This document shows, one piece after another, positions 54,927-63,880 of a stretch of 64,000 bases of DNA. The stretch covers positions 168,618-232,617 of the forward strand of contig NZ_JAUOTP010000008.1 of assembly GCF_030546695.1 (NCBI RefSeq), read 5' to 3'. A program made the translations under genes and the position numbers. The stretch is from Sphingomonas natans (GTDB taxonomy: Bacteria; Pseudomonadota; Alphaproteobacteria; Sphingomonadales; Sphingomonadaceae). The notes under the pieces are model-generated. The model saw only the letters and a program-made list of their open reading frames with translations, did no database searches and was not told where the DNA came from. Position 1 is the stretch's first letter, and every line of letters begins with the position of its first letter.

Positions 54927-55457
54927 ATGTTCGGCAAACTTACCGTGTTTGTGGCGGCCGCATTCGCCGCTTCTGCGCCGGCCCACTCGCAAGCGTACTC
55001 TCTCGGCGCGCTTGGGAGTGGCGCTCCGGTGACCACCGTTGGCGTGCTGACGGGCGGAAATCCGTCGGACGTAGTTACTTTCAGCCTAGCTAGTTCGGGT
55101 GGAGTGAGCGCCTCCCTACAGAACTTTTTGGTCGCGATAGGTGGTGTCTCCTATAATCTGTCTAATGCGACAGCCACTTTTTATAAAGCATCAGATGCCG
55201 GGGCGGTTAATATCGGCACGTTGACGACGGCGGCGACGCAGAACTTTGCAAATCTCACGAGCGGCAGTTATTTTGCTGTCGTTACAGGCGTGCAAACGGG
55301 AAATTCTGGTGGAATTTACGGCTTGAGCTTGCTCGGCGCATCTAATGCCGCTCCCGCGCCTGGGCCTGCGGGCTTTTTGGTTTTTGGAGCAGGCTTGGCG
55401 GGCCTTGCAATGCGTAGGCGGCGTGCCGCGCGCTCCATTGCTAATGTGGCGGCCTGA
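54927..55457 (+). CDS. PEP-CTERM-like surface protein with atypical sorting motif
   Basis: The ATG at 54927 (ribosome site aggggtag) gives a 176-residue exported protein with a signal peptide (about residues 1-22). The Ser/Gly/Ala/Thr-rich beta body resembles FxDxF-type proteins. The tail has APAPGPAGFLVFGAGLAGLA followed by MRRRRA. The layout (motif, helix, Arg cluster) is that of a PEP-CTERM tail, but the motif is PAPGP rather than PEP, and the helix lacks the Trp of the other three in the window. It directly precedes the epsD-G genes, so it may be a dedicated target of the local exosortase or a diverged one. Confidence 0.78.
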   Translation: MFGKLTVFVAAAFAASAPAHSQAYSLGALGSGAPVTTVGVLTGGNPSDVVTFSLASSGGVSASLQNFLVAIGGVSYNLSNATATFYKASDAGAVNIGTLTTAATQNFANLTSGSYFAVVTGVQTGNSGGIYGLSLLGASNAAPAPGPAGFLVFGAGLAGLAMRRRRAARSIANVAA

Positions 55458-55593
55458 GATCGGCGGTCGGATGGGGCGCTAGGCTTAGCTTGGCGGATAT
55501 TGGACGCCAATGTTGGAACTGTGCTAATGCTGCTCGATGCTGGTTGCCGTGCGCTTGAGCGGTGTTCGTTTTCAGTTGGCTGGCGATGCTGAC

Positions 55594-56442
55594 GTGAGGG
55601 TGTTACGCAAAGCTGGTGCGGGGAGCTCGATTCTTGCAGCAGCAGTCGCAGCAGCGCTGTCTGGATGCCAAAAAAATCCTGTTCCCGCGCAGACGATCGT
55701 CATGGGGGACCGTTTTGAAGTTACTGTCTCTGAGCTTGATCAGGTTCTGCGCGCTGCCCCTGGTGTTCGCAAAGAAGAAGTGGGCCCCGCTCGACGCGCG
55801 CTCTTACAAGCGCTAATTGGGCAGAAGCTACTCGCCCAGGCGGGCGAAGAAGAGAAGCTCGATCGGCGCCCGGATGTTGTTCAGCAGCTGGCAGCTGCGC
55901 GGCGCGCTATATTGGCAAGTTCGTATATACAACGCCTCGAAGGCGATCGGGCTAAACCTTCGCCTGTTGAGATCGAAGCCTTCTATAATCACCATCCGGC
56001 TTTGTTCAAAGAGCGAATGGAATTCGCAGTCCGCGAGTTCGCGTTCCCGCTCGCATCTGAGAATATCGGACGCTATTCAAAGTTACTAAATGACCGCGGG
56101 TTTGACGGGCTATCCGAGGAGCTCGGCGCAACGCACCCCGAAATTCAGGCGACGGACCGAACCTTAACAAGCAATGAGCTCCCTGTCGGATCAAGGGAGG
56201 GAGCGTTGAAGCTTAACGTGGGCAGTGACGTCATGTATCGTACGCTTGAGGCGCTACACTTAGGACGCATCATTGCGTTGCATCCTAATCCTGTGTCGCT
56301 CGGAGAGGCAAGGATGCCAATCTACAACCTAATTTTGGAAGAGAGAAGGGCTGCTCTGGCAACGGCCGCGGTTGAGGACCTCAAACGGAAGCGCAACGTG
56401 AAAGTCGTGAACCCCAGCTTGATGACGGGGAACAAAACTTGA
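55594..56442 (+). CDS. epsD: EpsD-family peptidyl-prolyl isomerase lipoprotein
   Basis: This is a SurA/parvulin-related periplasmic protein found in exosortase-linked exopolysaccharide operons, proposed to help fold export components. From the GTG at 55594 the signal peptide ends in the lipobox LSGC (Cys25). An ATG at 55537 is possible but gives a poorer signal. The body has an N-terminal SurA-like helical part (LLQALIGQKLLAQAGEEE) and a PPIase region (REFAFPL to HLGRIIAL). Its stop overlaps the TTG of the next gene. Confidence 0.82.
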   Translation: MRVLRKAGAGSSILAAAVAAALSGCQKNPVPAQTIVMGDRFEVTVSELDQVLRAAPGVRKEEVGPARRALLQALIGQKLLAQAGEEEKLDRRPDVVQQLAAARRAILASSYIQRLEGDRAKPSPVEIEAFYNHHPALFKERMEFAVREFAFPLASENIGRYSKLLNDRGFDGLSEELGATHPEIQATDRTLTSNELPVGSREGALKLNVGSDVMYRTLEALHLGRIIALHPNPVSLGEARMPIYNLILEERRAALATAAVEDLKRKRNVKVVNPSLMTGNKT

Positions 56443-57239
56443 AATTCCTCAATAGTATTTTCGCCGCAATCGCTATTGTGTGCGTCGCAGGTCAGCCTGC
56501 GCTCTCAGTCGACGTCGTGCCGACCGTACCGTCTGAATATAGGGTCGGCCCGGGAGACATTCTAAAGGTGACAGTGTATCGCGCACCGGATTACGATAGC
56601 GTTGTCCAAGTTGCCGAGGACGGCACCATACCGTTCAGTGTGATCGGAAATGTAAAAATTTCGGGCATGACCCCTTCGCGTGTTGCGGCCCTCCTAGAAC
56701 AGGGACTCCGCGACGGAGGAATTTTCAAAAGCCCAGTCGTGAACGTGTTGGTCCAAGAGTATCACAGCAAAACCGTGTCCGTGCTAGGAAACGTGAGCAA
56801 ACCGGGAGAGTATTCACTGGAGCGGGGGGGGCTTCGTCTCAGCGACCTGCTAGCGCGTGCTGGGGCCACGCTCGGTGAAGGAACTGGGAATGTGAGCATA
56901 ACGCGGCCGGACGGCGCGACTGAGAATCTCGTTGCGAGCGATATCGTTTCCGGAAAGCACGACCGAGTCGCAGTGGCTGGCGAAACCATTTTAATCGGCG
57001 TTCCCCCGGTTTTCTACATCTCGGGTGAGGTGCAAAGATCTGGTTCTTATCCGATCGAGCCCGGGCTCACTGTAGGTCGAGCGATTGCTCTGGCCGGGGG
57101 GCTCACTCCTCGCGGATCGCGAAATAAAATAAAAATCACCCGGAGAAAATCCAATCAAGACGAGGCCTCTGTTAAAGCCAAGTCAAGCGACCCAATCGTG
57201 GCCAAGGATCTGGTCGTTGTTGGGTCGCGCATTTTTTAG
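56439..57239 (+). CDS. epsE: Wza-like polysaccharide export protein (EpsE)
   Basis: This is a periplasmic/outer-membrane export protein. It starts with the TTG at 56439 that overlaps the epsD stop, has a signal peptide (about residues 1-23), and a Poly_export domain (YRVGPGDILKVTVYRAPDYD, then VAEDGTIPFSVIGNVKISGMT). Two SLBB segments follow (SVLGNVSKPGEYSL and ISGEVQRSGSYPI). The 266 residues lack the C-terminal helix of Wza, so the outer-membrane pore may be the barrel protein at 53271. Confidence 0.92.
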   Translation: MKFLNSIFAAIAIVCVAGQPALSVDVVPTVPSEYRVGPGDILKVTVYRAPDYDSVVQVAEDGTIPFSVIGNVKISGMTPSRVAALLEQGLRDGGIFKSPVVNVLVQEYHSKTVSVLGNVSKPGEYSLERGGLRLSDLLARAGATLGEGTGNVSITRPDGATENLVASDIVSGKHDRVAVAGETILIGVPPVFYISGEVQRSGSYPIEPGLTVGRAIALAGGLTPRGSRNKIKITRRKSNQDEASVKAKSSDPIVAKDLVVVGSRIF

Positions 57240-57252
57240 ATCGGAACGCTAA

Positions 57253-58644
57253 GTGACCCCCGCACATGCGTTAACTGTCCTTTTGGCGCGATGGAAGATG
57301 CTGGTTGGAGGTGTGGCGATCGGTATTTTCGTCGCGGCGATATACATATTTGTTACTCCGAAGATATATCAGTCAACCGCGAGCCTTGTTCTTAATGTGA
57401 GGGCGCCAGAGACCGTCGGAATTCAATCGGTCGCTGAGCAGCTTTCGCCCGATTATCTGATCACTCAGGAAGACATACTCAAGAGTAGCCGCGTTGCTCG
57501 CCGCGTGGCTGAGGCGACAGGGGTTGCAACGGAGGTATCGCTCGCGCGTCAATGGGGCTGGACTCCAGCGGATGGCGCCGTGGCCGATTACATGGCGAAG
57601 CAGCTTGGAAATTCGCTTTCAATTAGGTCCAGCGCGGTGAATTCGCGAGTTATCGAGCTTGGCTACTCGAGCCCAGATCGTGAATTCGCCGCACTTATGG
57701 CAAACGCGTTTGCCGAGGCATACGCTGACGTCATGGTCGATCTACAGACTGAACCGGCTCGTCGCACGGTTGACTCATACTCCCAGCAGCTAGCCTCACT
57801 TTCGCTGCAACTCGGTTCCGCGCAAAAGAAGCTTGCTGCCAGGCAGAAGGAGCTCGGAATCGTGTCGTCGACAGATTCTGACGCAGATACGGTTCGGCTT
57901 GATGCTCTAGCGTCGCAGCTCGCAATAGCCCAAGCGGAGGGGGCGGCAGTGGGTGGGCGATCAAAAGCCGGCGCCCTACCCGATGCAATGGCAAGCCCGG
58001 TCGTGCAGGGATTGCAGGGCGAGATCGCGAAGCTCGAGGGCCAGCGCCGGCAGTTATCTACCGTGGCGGGGCCTAATAACCCCGATTATCAGCAGATCAC
58101 CAATCAGCTGTCGGAGCTCCGCTCACAGGTCGCGACCCAGCAAGGGTTGATACGCCAAAGCGTGGCCGCATCTTCACAGCAGACCGGTTCGGCGCTTTCT
58201 GATCTTAGTTCTTCGATAGCTCAACAGCGGCAACGGGTAATTGAGGCGCGCGCTGCTCGCGCGGAAGTAGCCGTGCTCGATCAAGACGTTAACAACATAA
58301 AAACGCTGTACGATCAAGTGGCTGCACGGCGAGCACAGTTGAAAGTCCTGGGAGATGTTGGGCAGACGAACGTTTCAATCCTGACTAGGGCTATGCCCAG
58401 CCGGCGACCGGTTTGGCCTAGAAAAGGTCGGATCCTCGTTTTTGGCATTGTGGGCGGCTTCGTGCTCGGCGTGGTTATTGCGATCGGGATTGAGCTCGCG
58501 GATAGGCGGCTGCGAGGAAGTAGTGAATTTGAACATTGGCTAGGGATACCTGATCTCGGCTCTATTCAAATGGGCGAACGCCGCCAGAGACGTCTCTCTG
58601 GCGGCGTGGCTGGACTAATCTCGTACGGGCGAAACCAGCGATGA
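57253..58644 (+). CDS. epsF: Chain-length determinant protein (EpsF, Wzz/GNVR type)
   Basis: This is an inner-membrane protein that sets polysaccharide chain length. It begins at the GTG at 57253. Helix 1 is about residues 17-36 and helix 2 about residues 400-420. The periplasmic part between is a Wzz fold with long coiled coils (about residues 160-380), and RPVWPRKGRIL marks the conserved Pro-rich segment before helix 2. It lacks a fused kinase; the separate epsG overlaps its stop by 4 bases. A perfect hairpin lies in its last codons. Confidence 0.92.
   Translation: MTPAHALTVLLARWKMLVGGVAIGIFVAAIYIFVTPKIYQSTASLVLNVRAPETVGIQSVAEQLSPDYLITQEDILKSSRVARRVAEATGVATEVSLARQWGWTPADGAVADYMAKQLGNSLSIRSSAVNSRVIELGYSSPDREFAALMANAFAEAYADVMVDLQTEPARRTVDSYSQQLASLSLQLGSAQKKLAARQKELGIVSSTDSDADTVRLDALASQLAIAQAEGAAVGGRSKAGALPDAMASPVVQGLQGEIAKLEGQRRQLSTVAGPNNPDYQQITNQLSELRSQVATQQGLIRQSVAASSQQTGSALSDLSSSIAQQRQRVIEARAARAEVAVLDQDVNNIKTLYDQVAARRAQLKVLGDVGQTNVSILTRAMPSRRPVWPRKGRILVFGIVGGFVLGVVIAIGIELADRRLRGSSEFEHWLGIPDLGSIQMGERRQRRLSGGVAGLISYGRNQR
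58579..58606 (+). other. Perfect 12-base-pair hairpin at the 3' end of epsF
   Basis: CGCCGCCAGAGA (58579-58590) and TCTCTGGCGGCG (58595-58606) pair perfectly around a 4-base loop, 34 bases before the epsG start. It is inside coding sequence (RRQRRLSGG). No T-run follows, so it could slow or process the transcript between epsF and epsG rather than terminate it. Confidence 0.7.
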
Positions 58645-59495
58645 ATGATCCGCTTTCGCACGGACGCTTTGCCCGGTTGCGCATCGGAGAGATACTGATC
58701 GCCCAGGGAAAGCTAACGCCGGACCAAGCTTCCGAAGTTGCCAAGCGCGGCGTTGAGAGCAAAATGTTGTTTGGAGAAGCTGCCGTCTCGCTCGGGTTTG
58801 TGTCGGAGCGAGATATAAGCCAAGCGATAGACCTGCGGGAGACGCCCAGCGGGCCGCGGGCCAGACCTCATCGGGATCGCATCGCGATCCTTGACCGCCC
58901 ACATTCGAGAATGGCGACAGATCTGAAGCGGTTGGCCAAGGCCTTGGCCGTCCGTTGGTTCGCCGATACTCCTCGTCAGCCTGCTTTGTCTGTAATTAGC
59001 GCGCAGCCCAGCGAAGGGCGCACCACCCTTGCGGTTAATCTAGCATGCATCTTTGCAATGGGCGGCGCGCGTACATTGCTCGTGGATGGTGATCTCGAGA
59101 ACCCTCAACTTCATTCGTTCTTCGACCTCGGGCAAGCCGATGTTTCCGACCATGCCTCGGCTCATCAAGTCGCGCCAATCTATTATGCCGTCGATAGTAT
59201 CGATCAGCTTGCTATTATGCCCGCTAATGAGCTGACAAAGCTGGGGGGAGGCGATCTTATGGCGCTACCACTGCATAGGATCATTGAACTAAACGCCGAT
59301 CGGTTCGACACCATCTTCGTCGACACTTCGGCCGCAAGTCGCTCAAATGACTTCCTGCTTGCGGCGCAAGCTACTCGAGGAGCGCTGGTAGTTAGCCGAG
59401 GAGGCATTACCCGCACGCGGCCTACGATCAAAATGCTTGACGCTTGCGACGACGCCGGAATTAAAATCGTCGGCGGCACGATGATTGCGGACTAG
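58641..59495 (+). CDS. epsG: EpsG-like P-loop protein with altered Walker A
   Basis: This is the cytoplasmic partner of EpsF, of the bacterial tyrosine-kinase/ParA-like type. An N-terminal MshE-like domain (IGEILIAQGKLTPDQASEV, about residues 15-70) is followed by the P-loop domain. Walker A reads SAQPSEGRTT, with Arg where the catalytic Lys of the GKT/S motif is expected. Walker A' is LLVDGDLENP and Walker B IFVDTSA. There is no C-terminal Tyr cluster. Loss of the Lys suggests weak or no kinase activity, or a structural role. It is 284 residues, overlapping epsF by 4 bases. Confidence 0.85.
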   Translation: MNDPLSHGRFARLRIGEILIAQGKLTPDQASEVAKRGVESKMLFGEAAVSLGFVSERDISQAIDLRETPSGPRARPHRDRIAILDRPHSRMATDLKRLAKALAVRWFADTPRQPALSVISAQPSEGRTTLAVNLACIFAMGGARTLLVDGDLENPQLHSFFDLGQADVSDHASAHQVAPIYYAVDSIDQLAIMPANELTKLGGGDLMALPLHRIIELNADRFDTIFVDTSAASRSNDFLLAAQATRGALVVSRGGITRTRPTIKMLDACDDAGIKIVGGTMIAD

Positions 59496-59547
59496 TATTA
59501 GTGAGATTTGTGAAATTCAATCCACGTGAGATCGAGAAGCTAGTCTA

Positions 59548-60411
59548 ATGATTAGTTCTGGAACAATGCGTTGTCACAAATTCTCCGAGCTTGGCCGTTT
59601 CGCGCCTTGGCTTATAGTTCTCGGCCTAATGTCTCTGTATGTTCCCGTCTTTATCGATTTTGGCGCTAGATTCTGGCTAAACGAAGAAGACAGTCACTCA
59701 GGCCTGTTATTAGTCGGTATTATCTGGGCGTATTATAGCGATCGTGCTGCATTTAACGCAACAGCGGAAGACCGAGATTTCTTTTTCGGAGCGCTCATAA
59801 TCACTGTTGGGCTAATAGCGTACTTTATCGGCCGAGTGACGGAATTCTTTCAGCTTCAGGGTTTGTCTCTCCCCGTAGTAGTTTTTGGCCTGACGTTATC
59901 GAATGGCGGGTGGCAGAACGTCCGCCGGTTTTTGCTCATCAATGGCTTGCTTATCTTCACCGTGCCGCTGCTCGGCCCCTTGGGCGATGCCGTGTTGGTC
60001 CCTTTACGTCTGGCATTGACCGCTGCGGCCGCAGACTTGGTGCGGCATTTTGGGTATTTTGTGGGTACAAATGGCGTCATCGTGACGATTGGCTACGTCA
60101 ACCTCAATATCGCGGGCGCGTGTATTGGACTGAGATCGATGGTTTCGCTGTTCGCGATAGGAATGCTCTTTATATATTATTTTCCGTTAGAGCGAAAGTC
60201 GCTCACGTTTGCCTTTATTGTACTGCTGCCGTTCATTGGCCTTCTGGCGAACTACCTGAGAATTGTTGCGTTAATACTGATTGCGGGAACTTTTGGCGCT
60301 ACCGTGGAGTCGGGCATGCACGATATCGCTGCCTATCTTGAGGTTGGTGTGGCGGTTGGATTGTTCTTTGTCCTTGTAAATACACTCCAGCGGTACGCAC
60401 AGGTTTCATGA
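59548..60411 (+). CDS. Exosortase (EpsH/XrtB-like)
   Basis: This is an integral-membrane cysteine transpeptidase that cleaves PEP-CTERM sorting signals. It has about eight membrane helices in 287 residues. The catalytic triad is in place: Cys192 in AGACIGLRSMVS, Arg238 in NYLRIV, and His258 in SGMHDIAAYL. The usual Ser after the Cys (ACSGLRS) is Ile here. Its link to EpsI (overlap ATGA) and epsD-G matches known exosortase/exopolysaccharide operons. It may be the sphingomonad type often associated with PEPxxWA tails, but the exact subtype cannot be fixed by eye. Confidence 0.93.
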   Translation: MISSGTMRCHKFSELGRFAPWLIVLGLMSLYVPVFIDFGARFWLNEEDSHSGLLLVGIIWAYYSDRAAFNATAEDRDFFFGALIITVGLIAYFIGRVTEFFQLQGLSLPVVVFGLTLSNGGWQNVRRFLLINGLLIFTVPLLGPLGDAVLVPLRLALTAAAADLVRHFGYFVGTNGVIVTIGYVNLNIAGACIGLRSMVSLFAIGMLFIYYFPLERKSLTFAFIVLLPFIGLLANYLRIVALILIAGTFGATVESGMHDIAAYLEVGVAVGLFFVLVNTLQRYAQVS

Positions 60412-61106
60412 TCGCCCGCCGCAATTTAATCGCCGCACTGAGTTTTGCGGTCGCATCGGTCGCCGCCGCCGGCGGTAGCTCTGTGCTGACGTCTCGTCGC
60501 AGCTTTGTACCGCTTAGCCGCGGAAGCCTGCTCAATCATTTGCCCGGGAGTTTCGGCGCCTGGCGCAGGCGGCCGGCACGTGACGACATGATCGACCCCG
60601 TAGTTACCGATGAGGCATTTGCTGAAGCGATACGAATGTACGATGCGACAGCGTCTCAAGACTATGTCACATTGGCGGGCGACAGGATCATGCTGAGTGT
60701 CGTATTCATGAGGAAGATCGCGCAGGAGGCGAGGTTTCATCGGCCCGAATTCTGTTACTCTACGCAGGGCTTCCAAGTGGCGCGTCTCCCGTCTCTTCGG
60801 ATGTCGCTCATGAGGCGGAGTGTGGGCCTCTCCCGTTTTATCGCTTCAATGGACAGCAGGCGGGAACTTGTCGTGTACTGGACTAGGGTAGCCGGCGATT
60901 TGCCGACGGGGTCCAACGAGCTGCGATTAGCGATCATGAAAAACAGTTGGTCTGAAACATTTCCGGACGGGGTGTTGGTGCGGGCGTCGCTGTTTGTAGA
61001 GCCGGGTGAAACTATCGTCGAGAGAACTGCCGTATTGATCGGGTTCCTTGAAGGGTTAATAAGACAAAGCGCCGGGCCGGTGAGGCGTTTCCTGGTCGCG
61101 GTGTAG
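60408..61106 (+). CDS. epsI: EpsI-family exosortase-associated protein
   Basis: This is an exported or membrane-anchored protein of the EpsI/DUF3485 family that accompanies exosortases, of unclear biochemical role. It has an N-terminal hydrophobic segment (about residues 5-27), the GSFGAWRR opening of the domain, and the family marker HRPEFCYSTQGF (about residues 105-116). It is 232 residues. Some exosortases have this domain fused to their C-terminus; here it is a separate overlapping gene. Confidence 0.9.
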   Translation: MIARRNLIAALSFAVASVAAAGGSSVLTSRRSFVPLSRGSLLNHLPGSFGAWRRRPARDDMIDPVVTDEAFAEAIRMYDATASQDYVTLAGDRIMLSVVFMRKIAQEARFHRPEFCYSTQGFQVARLPSLRMSLMRRSVGLSRFIASMDSRRELVVYWTRVAGDLPTGSNELRLAIMKNSWSETFPDGVLVRASLFVEPGETIVERTAVLIGFLEGLIRQSAGPVRRFLVAV

Positions 61107-61226
61107 CTTGGGGCCAAGTTGAGGTCCGTGCGCAAGGTAAGTTGCACGTTTGGACGGGGGCAACGAAAATTTGCATTTCGCACCTGCAGCACATAGGGTC
61201 CTATCCTTGAATACACGGGTGCCGAG

Positions 61227-62723
61227 ATGACAGCGCTTCGCTCGGCCGAGTCCGAGGATCATTCTGTGCCCGGGCCGCGCCCTCAAAGCACTGCCGGCGG
61301 TCTCCTTTGGCTGATCGGCGGGCGCTTCACAAACTTGGCGATGTCGATCGTCTCAACAGCGATCCTGTCGCGTTTCCTCACGCCTGAGCAGTTCGGCCAG
61401 CTTGTACCGGTGCTCATTGTGATCTCACTGTCAGTGGCCGTGTTCGACGGAACGTTTGGCGTGGGCATCATCCGAAGCCAACAACTTGAGCTGGAAAACG
61501 TAAGAGTTGCGCTCGGTAACTGTCTTTTCGTAGCCACGATCTTGGTGGCAACGCTTTTGATCGGCTCGCCCCTGATTGAGCGCTTTTTCCATTTTCGTCA
61601 GCTTTCGGAGCTGATCGCTGCTGCGTCCCTCGTGGTTCTTCTCCGAGCGGTCTTTGCCATAGCATCTGCCGTCCTGCAGAGAGAGAGGCGCTACAAGGAG
61701 ATCTCGCTCGCCTCGACGATGGCTGCCCCTTTCGGATCTCTGCTCGTAGCAGTCCCGCTCGCAATCGCCGGCTTCGGGGCGTGGTCTCTACTGATCGGAA
61801 CAATCTCGCAGAGTCTGGTCGAAACGGCGATCGTCGCACATCGTGCTCGTCTTCCGTGGCGTTTTTCGATCACGCGGGCCGGGATTTCCGAGCTTGGAAG
61901 CATGGAAGGATACTTCGCACTAAATCAGTTGTTGAACTGGGCCGCGCTTTCGAGCGCGAACGTCGTCGCTGGACACTATCTTAGCCTAAGCCAGCTTGGT
62001 TTCTATTCGCGCAGCTGGCGCTTACTCGACATCGCCGTGGCAGCGACGAGCACGCCGTTACAGCGCGTGCTCGTCCCGATTTTTGCTGGCCTGCAGGCTA
62101 ATACTGACGATGCGCGTATCAAATTTGAGCAGGCCTTAGCAATTGCTGTGCCCGCCTTCGCAGTCGCTGGCACTCTGGCCTGCATGCATGCAGAGGCCAT
62201 GGTGAGGTTACTGCTTGGTGACCAATGGATAGCGACGATCCCGTTGGTACAGGTCCTTTTTTCCGCTCTCGTGGCAAGATGCGGTTACAAGATATCGGAA
62301 AGCGTCCTCGTGGGTTTCGGCCGTGCTAGGTCCGCCGCAATCCGTCAGTTCGCGTATTTCTTGATGTTGTCTGGCGGAGCGGTCATAGCTGTTCGTTGGC
62401 AGGCTTTGGGCATCGCGGTTAGTACGTCAGCAGCGGTTTGGCTTTTCTATCTCATATCAATTACGCAGGCCATGACACTGCTTGGAACACGATGGTCGAC
62501 TGTGCTAATGATCCATTTGCGCGCCGCGATGCTCGTCACGAGTGCGGTTCTATTTCACTACACGGTCGCCAGTCTTGCTTCTGCCCCGGGCTACTGGCTT
62601 GGTGAGGTTATAATCGGGAGCGCCGACGCCGTTTTTATCATCGTGGTAACGCTATTGGCTCCGCCCTGGCTTGTAGGCGCGATGTTGCAGACGTTCGTGC
62701 GAAAAAGGGGGGCTATGCGGTGA
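61227..62723 (+). CDS. Polysaccharide flippase (Wzx/PST family)
   Basis: This is a membrane transporter with 12-14 helices over 498 residues that moves the lipid-linked glycan unit to the periplasmic face. The start of the MATE/Wzx fold (GGLLWLIGGRFTNLAMSIVSTAILSRF) and the RFLTPEQFGQLVP loop are typical of the oligosaccharide-flippase family. The C-terminus is basic. A Wzx implies a Wzy polymerase, which is not in the window. Confidence 0.9.
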   Translation: MTALRSAESEDHSVPGPRPQSTAGGLLWLIGGRFTNLAMSIVSTAILSRFLTPEQFGQLVPVLIVISLSVAVFDGTFGVGIIRSQQLELENVRVALGNCLFVATILVATLLIGSPLIERFFHFRQLSELIAAASLVVLLRAVFAIASAVLQRERRYKEISLASTMAAPFGSLLVAVPLAIAGFGAWSLLIGTISQSLVETAIVAHRARLPWRFSITRAGISELGSMEGYFALNQLLNWAALSSANVVAGHYLSLSQLGFYSRSWRLLDIAVAATSTPLQRVLVPIFAGLQANTDDARIKFEQALAIAVPAFAVAGTLACMHAEAMVRLLLGDQWIATIPLVQVLFSALVARCGYKISESVLVGFGRARSAAIRQFAYFLMLSGGAVIAVRWQALGIAVSTSAAVWLFYLISITQAMTLLGTRWSTVLMIHLRAAMLVTSAVLFHYTVASLASAPGYWLGEVIIGSADAVFIIVVTLLAPPWLVGAMLQTFVRKRGAMR

Positions 62724-63880
62724 CGCTGCCTCGCGCCAGTGTTAGCCTTCCGACGATTGTGTACTGCTACGGGCAGCAGCTCCCAAATAAGGCTGCTAAT
62801 TCGGCCGCGGTGATCGGGCTCTGTTCGGCATGGGCGGCTAGCGGCACGCGGGTCGTGCTTGTTTTCCCGCGGAGCGGTGAGGGCGATACCAATCAGCTCG
62901 CTAGCGTTTATGCCGCGCACTCGAGAGTTGAGTTTGTCCCGGTCGGTATTCCGCACGGCCCCCTCTATTACCCGGCGCTAGCGGCTGCTGCGATCAGCTC
63001 AGCTTCCAGCGGCGGGGTCGTTGTTACGCGCATGCCGCAAGTTGCTGTCTTATCGGCGATGGCGCGCAAAAAAACAGTACTGGAGCTACATCAGGGCGTG
63101 GCGACATATAGGAACTGGGCCATTTGGCGCCTACTACTTCACCTTGTGTCTACGAGATGTCTGCGCGTGATCGGAACCACACAGGGCATTGTCGATAACA
63201 TCGATCCAATCATGCGAAAGATAGGGCGGCCGACAGTTATACCGAGCGCAGCGGCAGACTTCGGCGGCTTCATCGGTGCAACGCCGAAATATGACGTTGG
63301 TTTCATTGGCAGTTTCATGCCGGGCAAAGGATTGGAGTTTGTCGAGAAGTTGGCCATCGCTGCGCCGCAATTCAGCTTCGTTCTTTACGGGGACGCATCT
63401 AAAGATCTTGCGCTTAGCGAGCGTTTGCGTCGGCTAGGAAACGTTAGTTTGGCTGGTTACGTCAGCCCAAGTAAGATCGGGACGGCTCTCGCTAGCTTTA
63501 GGGTTGGACTTGCACCTTATGATCGCGCAGGTTTTGGCGAGCAAGGATCGGCATTCATTCGCGCCGACGCGCTCTCATCACTAAAAATCTTGGAGTATAT
63601 GTCTGCGGGACGGGTGATCTTGGCCTCCCGCATTCCCGCGGTTGAGGCAATGCTAACAGATGGCGAGACCGCAATGCTGTGTGACCCGGACAATCCCGAT
63701 AGCTGGACGGCCGGCTTAGACGCGTTAATCAAAAACAGTGAAGCGAGCGATGTGCTCGCTGCTGCCGCTCGAAGACGGTATCAGGAGCATTTCAGCTTCG
63801 AGAGTCGCGCCGAGCGCTTCAATACCGTGATACACGGTTTAATGGGTATCCATCCGCCGAAGGCCGCAGCCGAACTTTGA
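62720..63880 (+). CDS. Glycosyltransferase family 4
   Basis: This is a GT-B glycosyltransferase of 386 residues. The GTG at 62720 overlaps the flippase stop (GTGA). The donor domain has FIGSFMPGKGLEFV, SLAGYVSPSKI, and a SLKILEYMSAGRVILAS segment carrying the conserved Glu. It is the last intact gene of the cluster: its stop at 63878-63880 is followed directly by an IS66 transposase end. Confidence 0.9.
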   Translation: MTLPRASVSLPTIVYCYGQQLPNKAANSAAVIGLCSAWAASGTRVVLVFPRSGEGDTNQLASVYAAHSRVEFVPVGIPHGPLYYPALAAAAISSASSGGVVVTRMPQVAVLSAMARKKTVLELHQGVATYRNWAIWRLLLHLVSTRCLRVIGTTQGIVDNIDPIMRKIGRPTVIPSAAADFGGFIGATPKYDVGFIGSFMPGKGLEFVEKLAIAAPQFSFVLYGDASKDLALSERLRRLGNVSLAGYVSPSKIGTALASFRVGLAPYDRAGFGEQGSAFIRADALSSLKILEYMSAGRVILASRIPAVEAMLTDGETAMLCDPDNPDSWTAGLDALIKNSEASDVLAAAARRRYQEHFSFESRAERFNTVIHGLMGIHPPKAAAEL

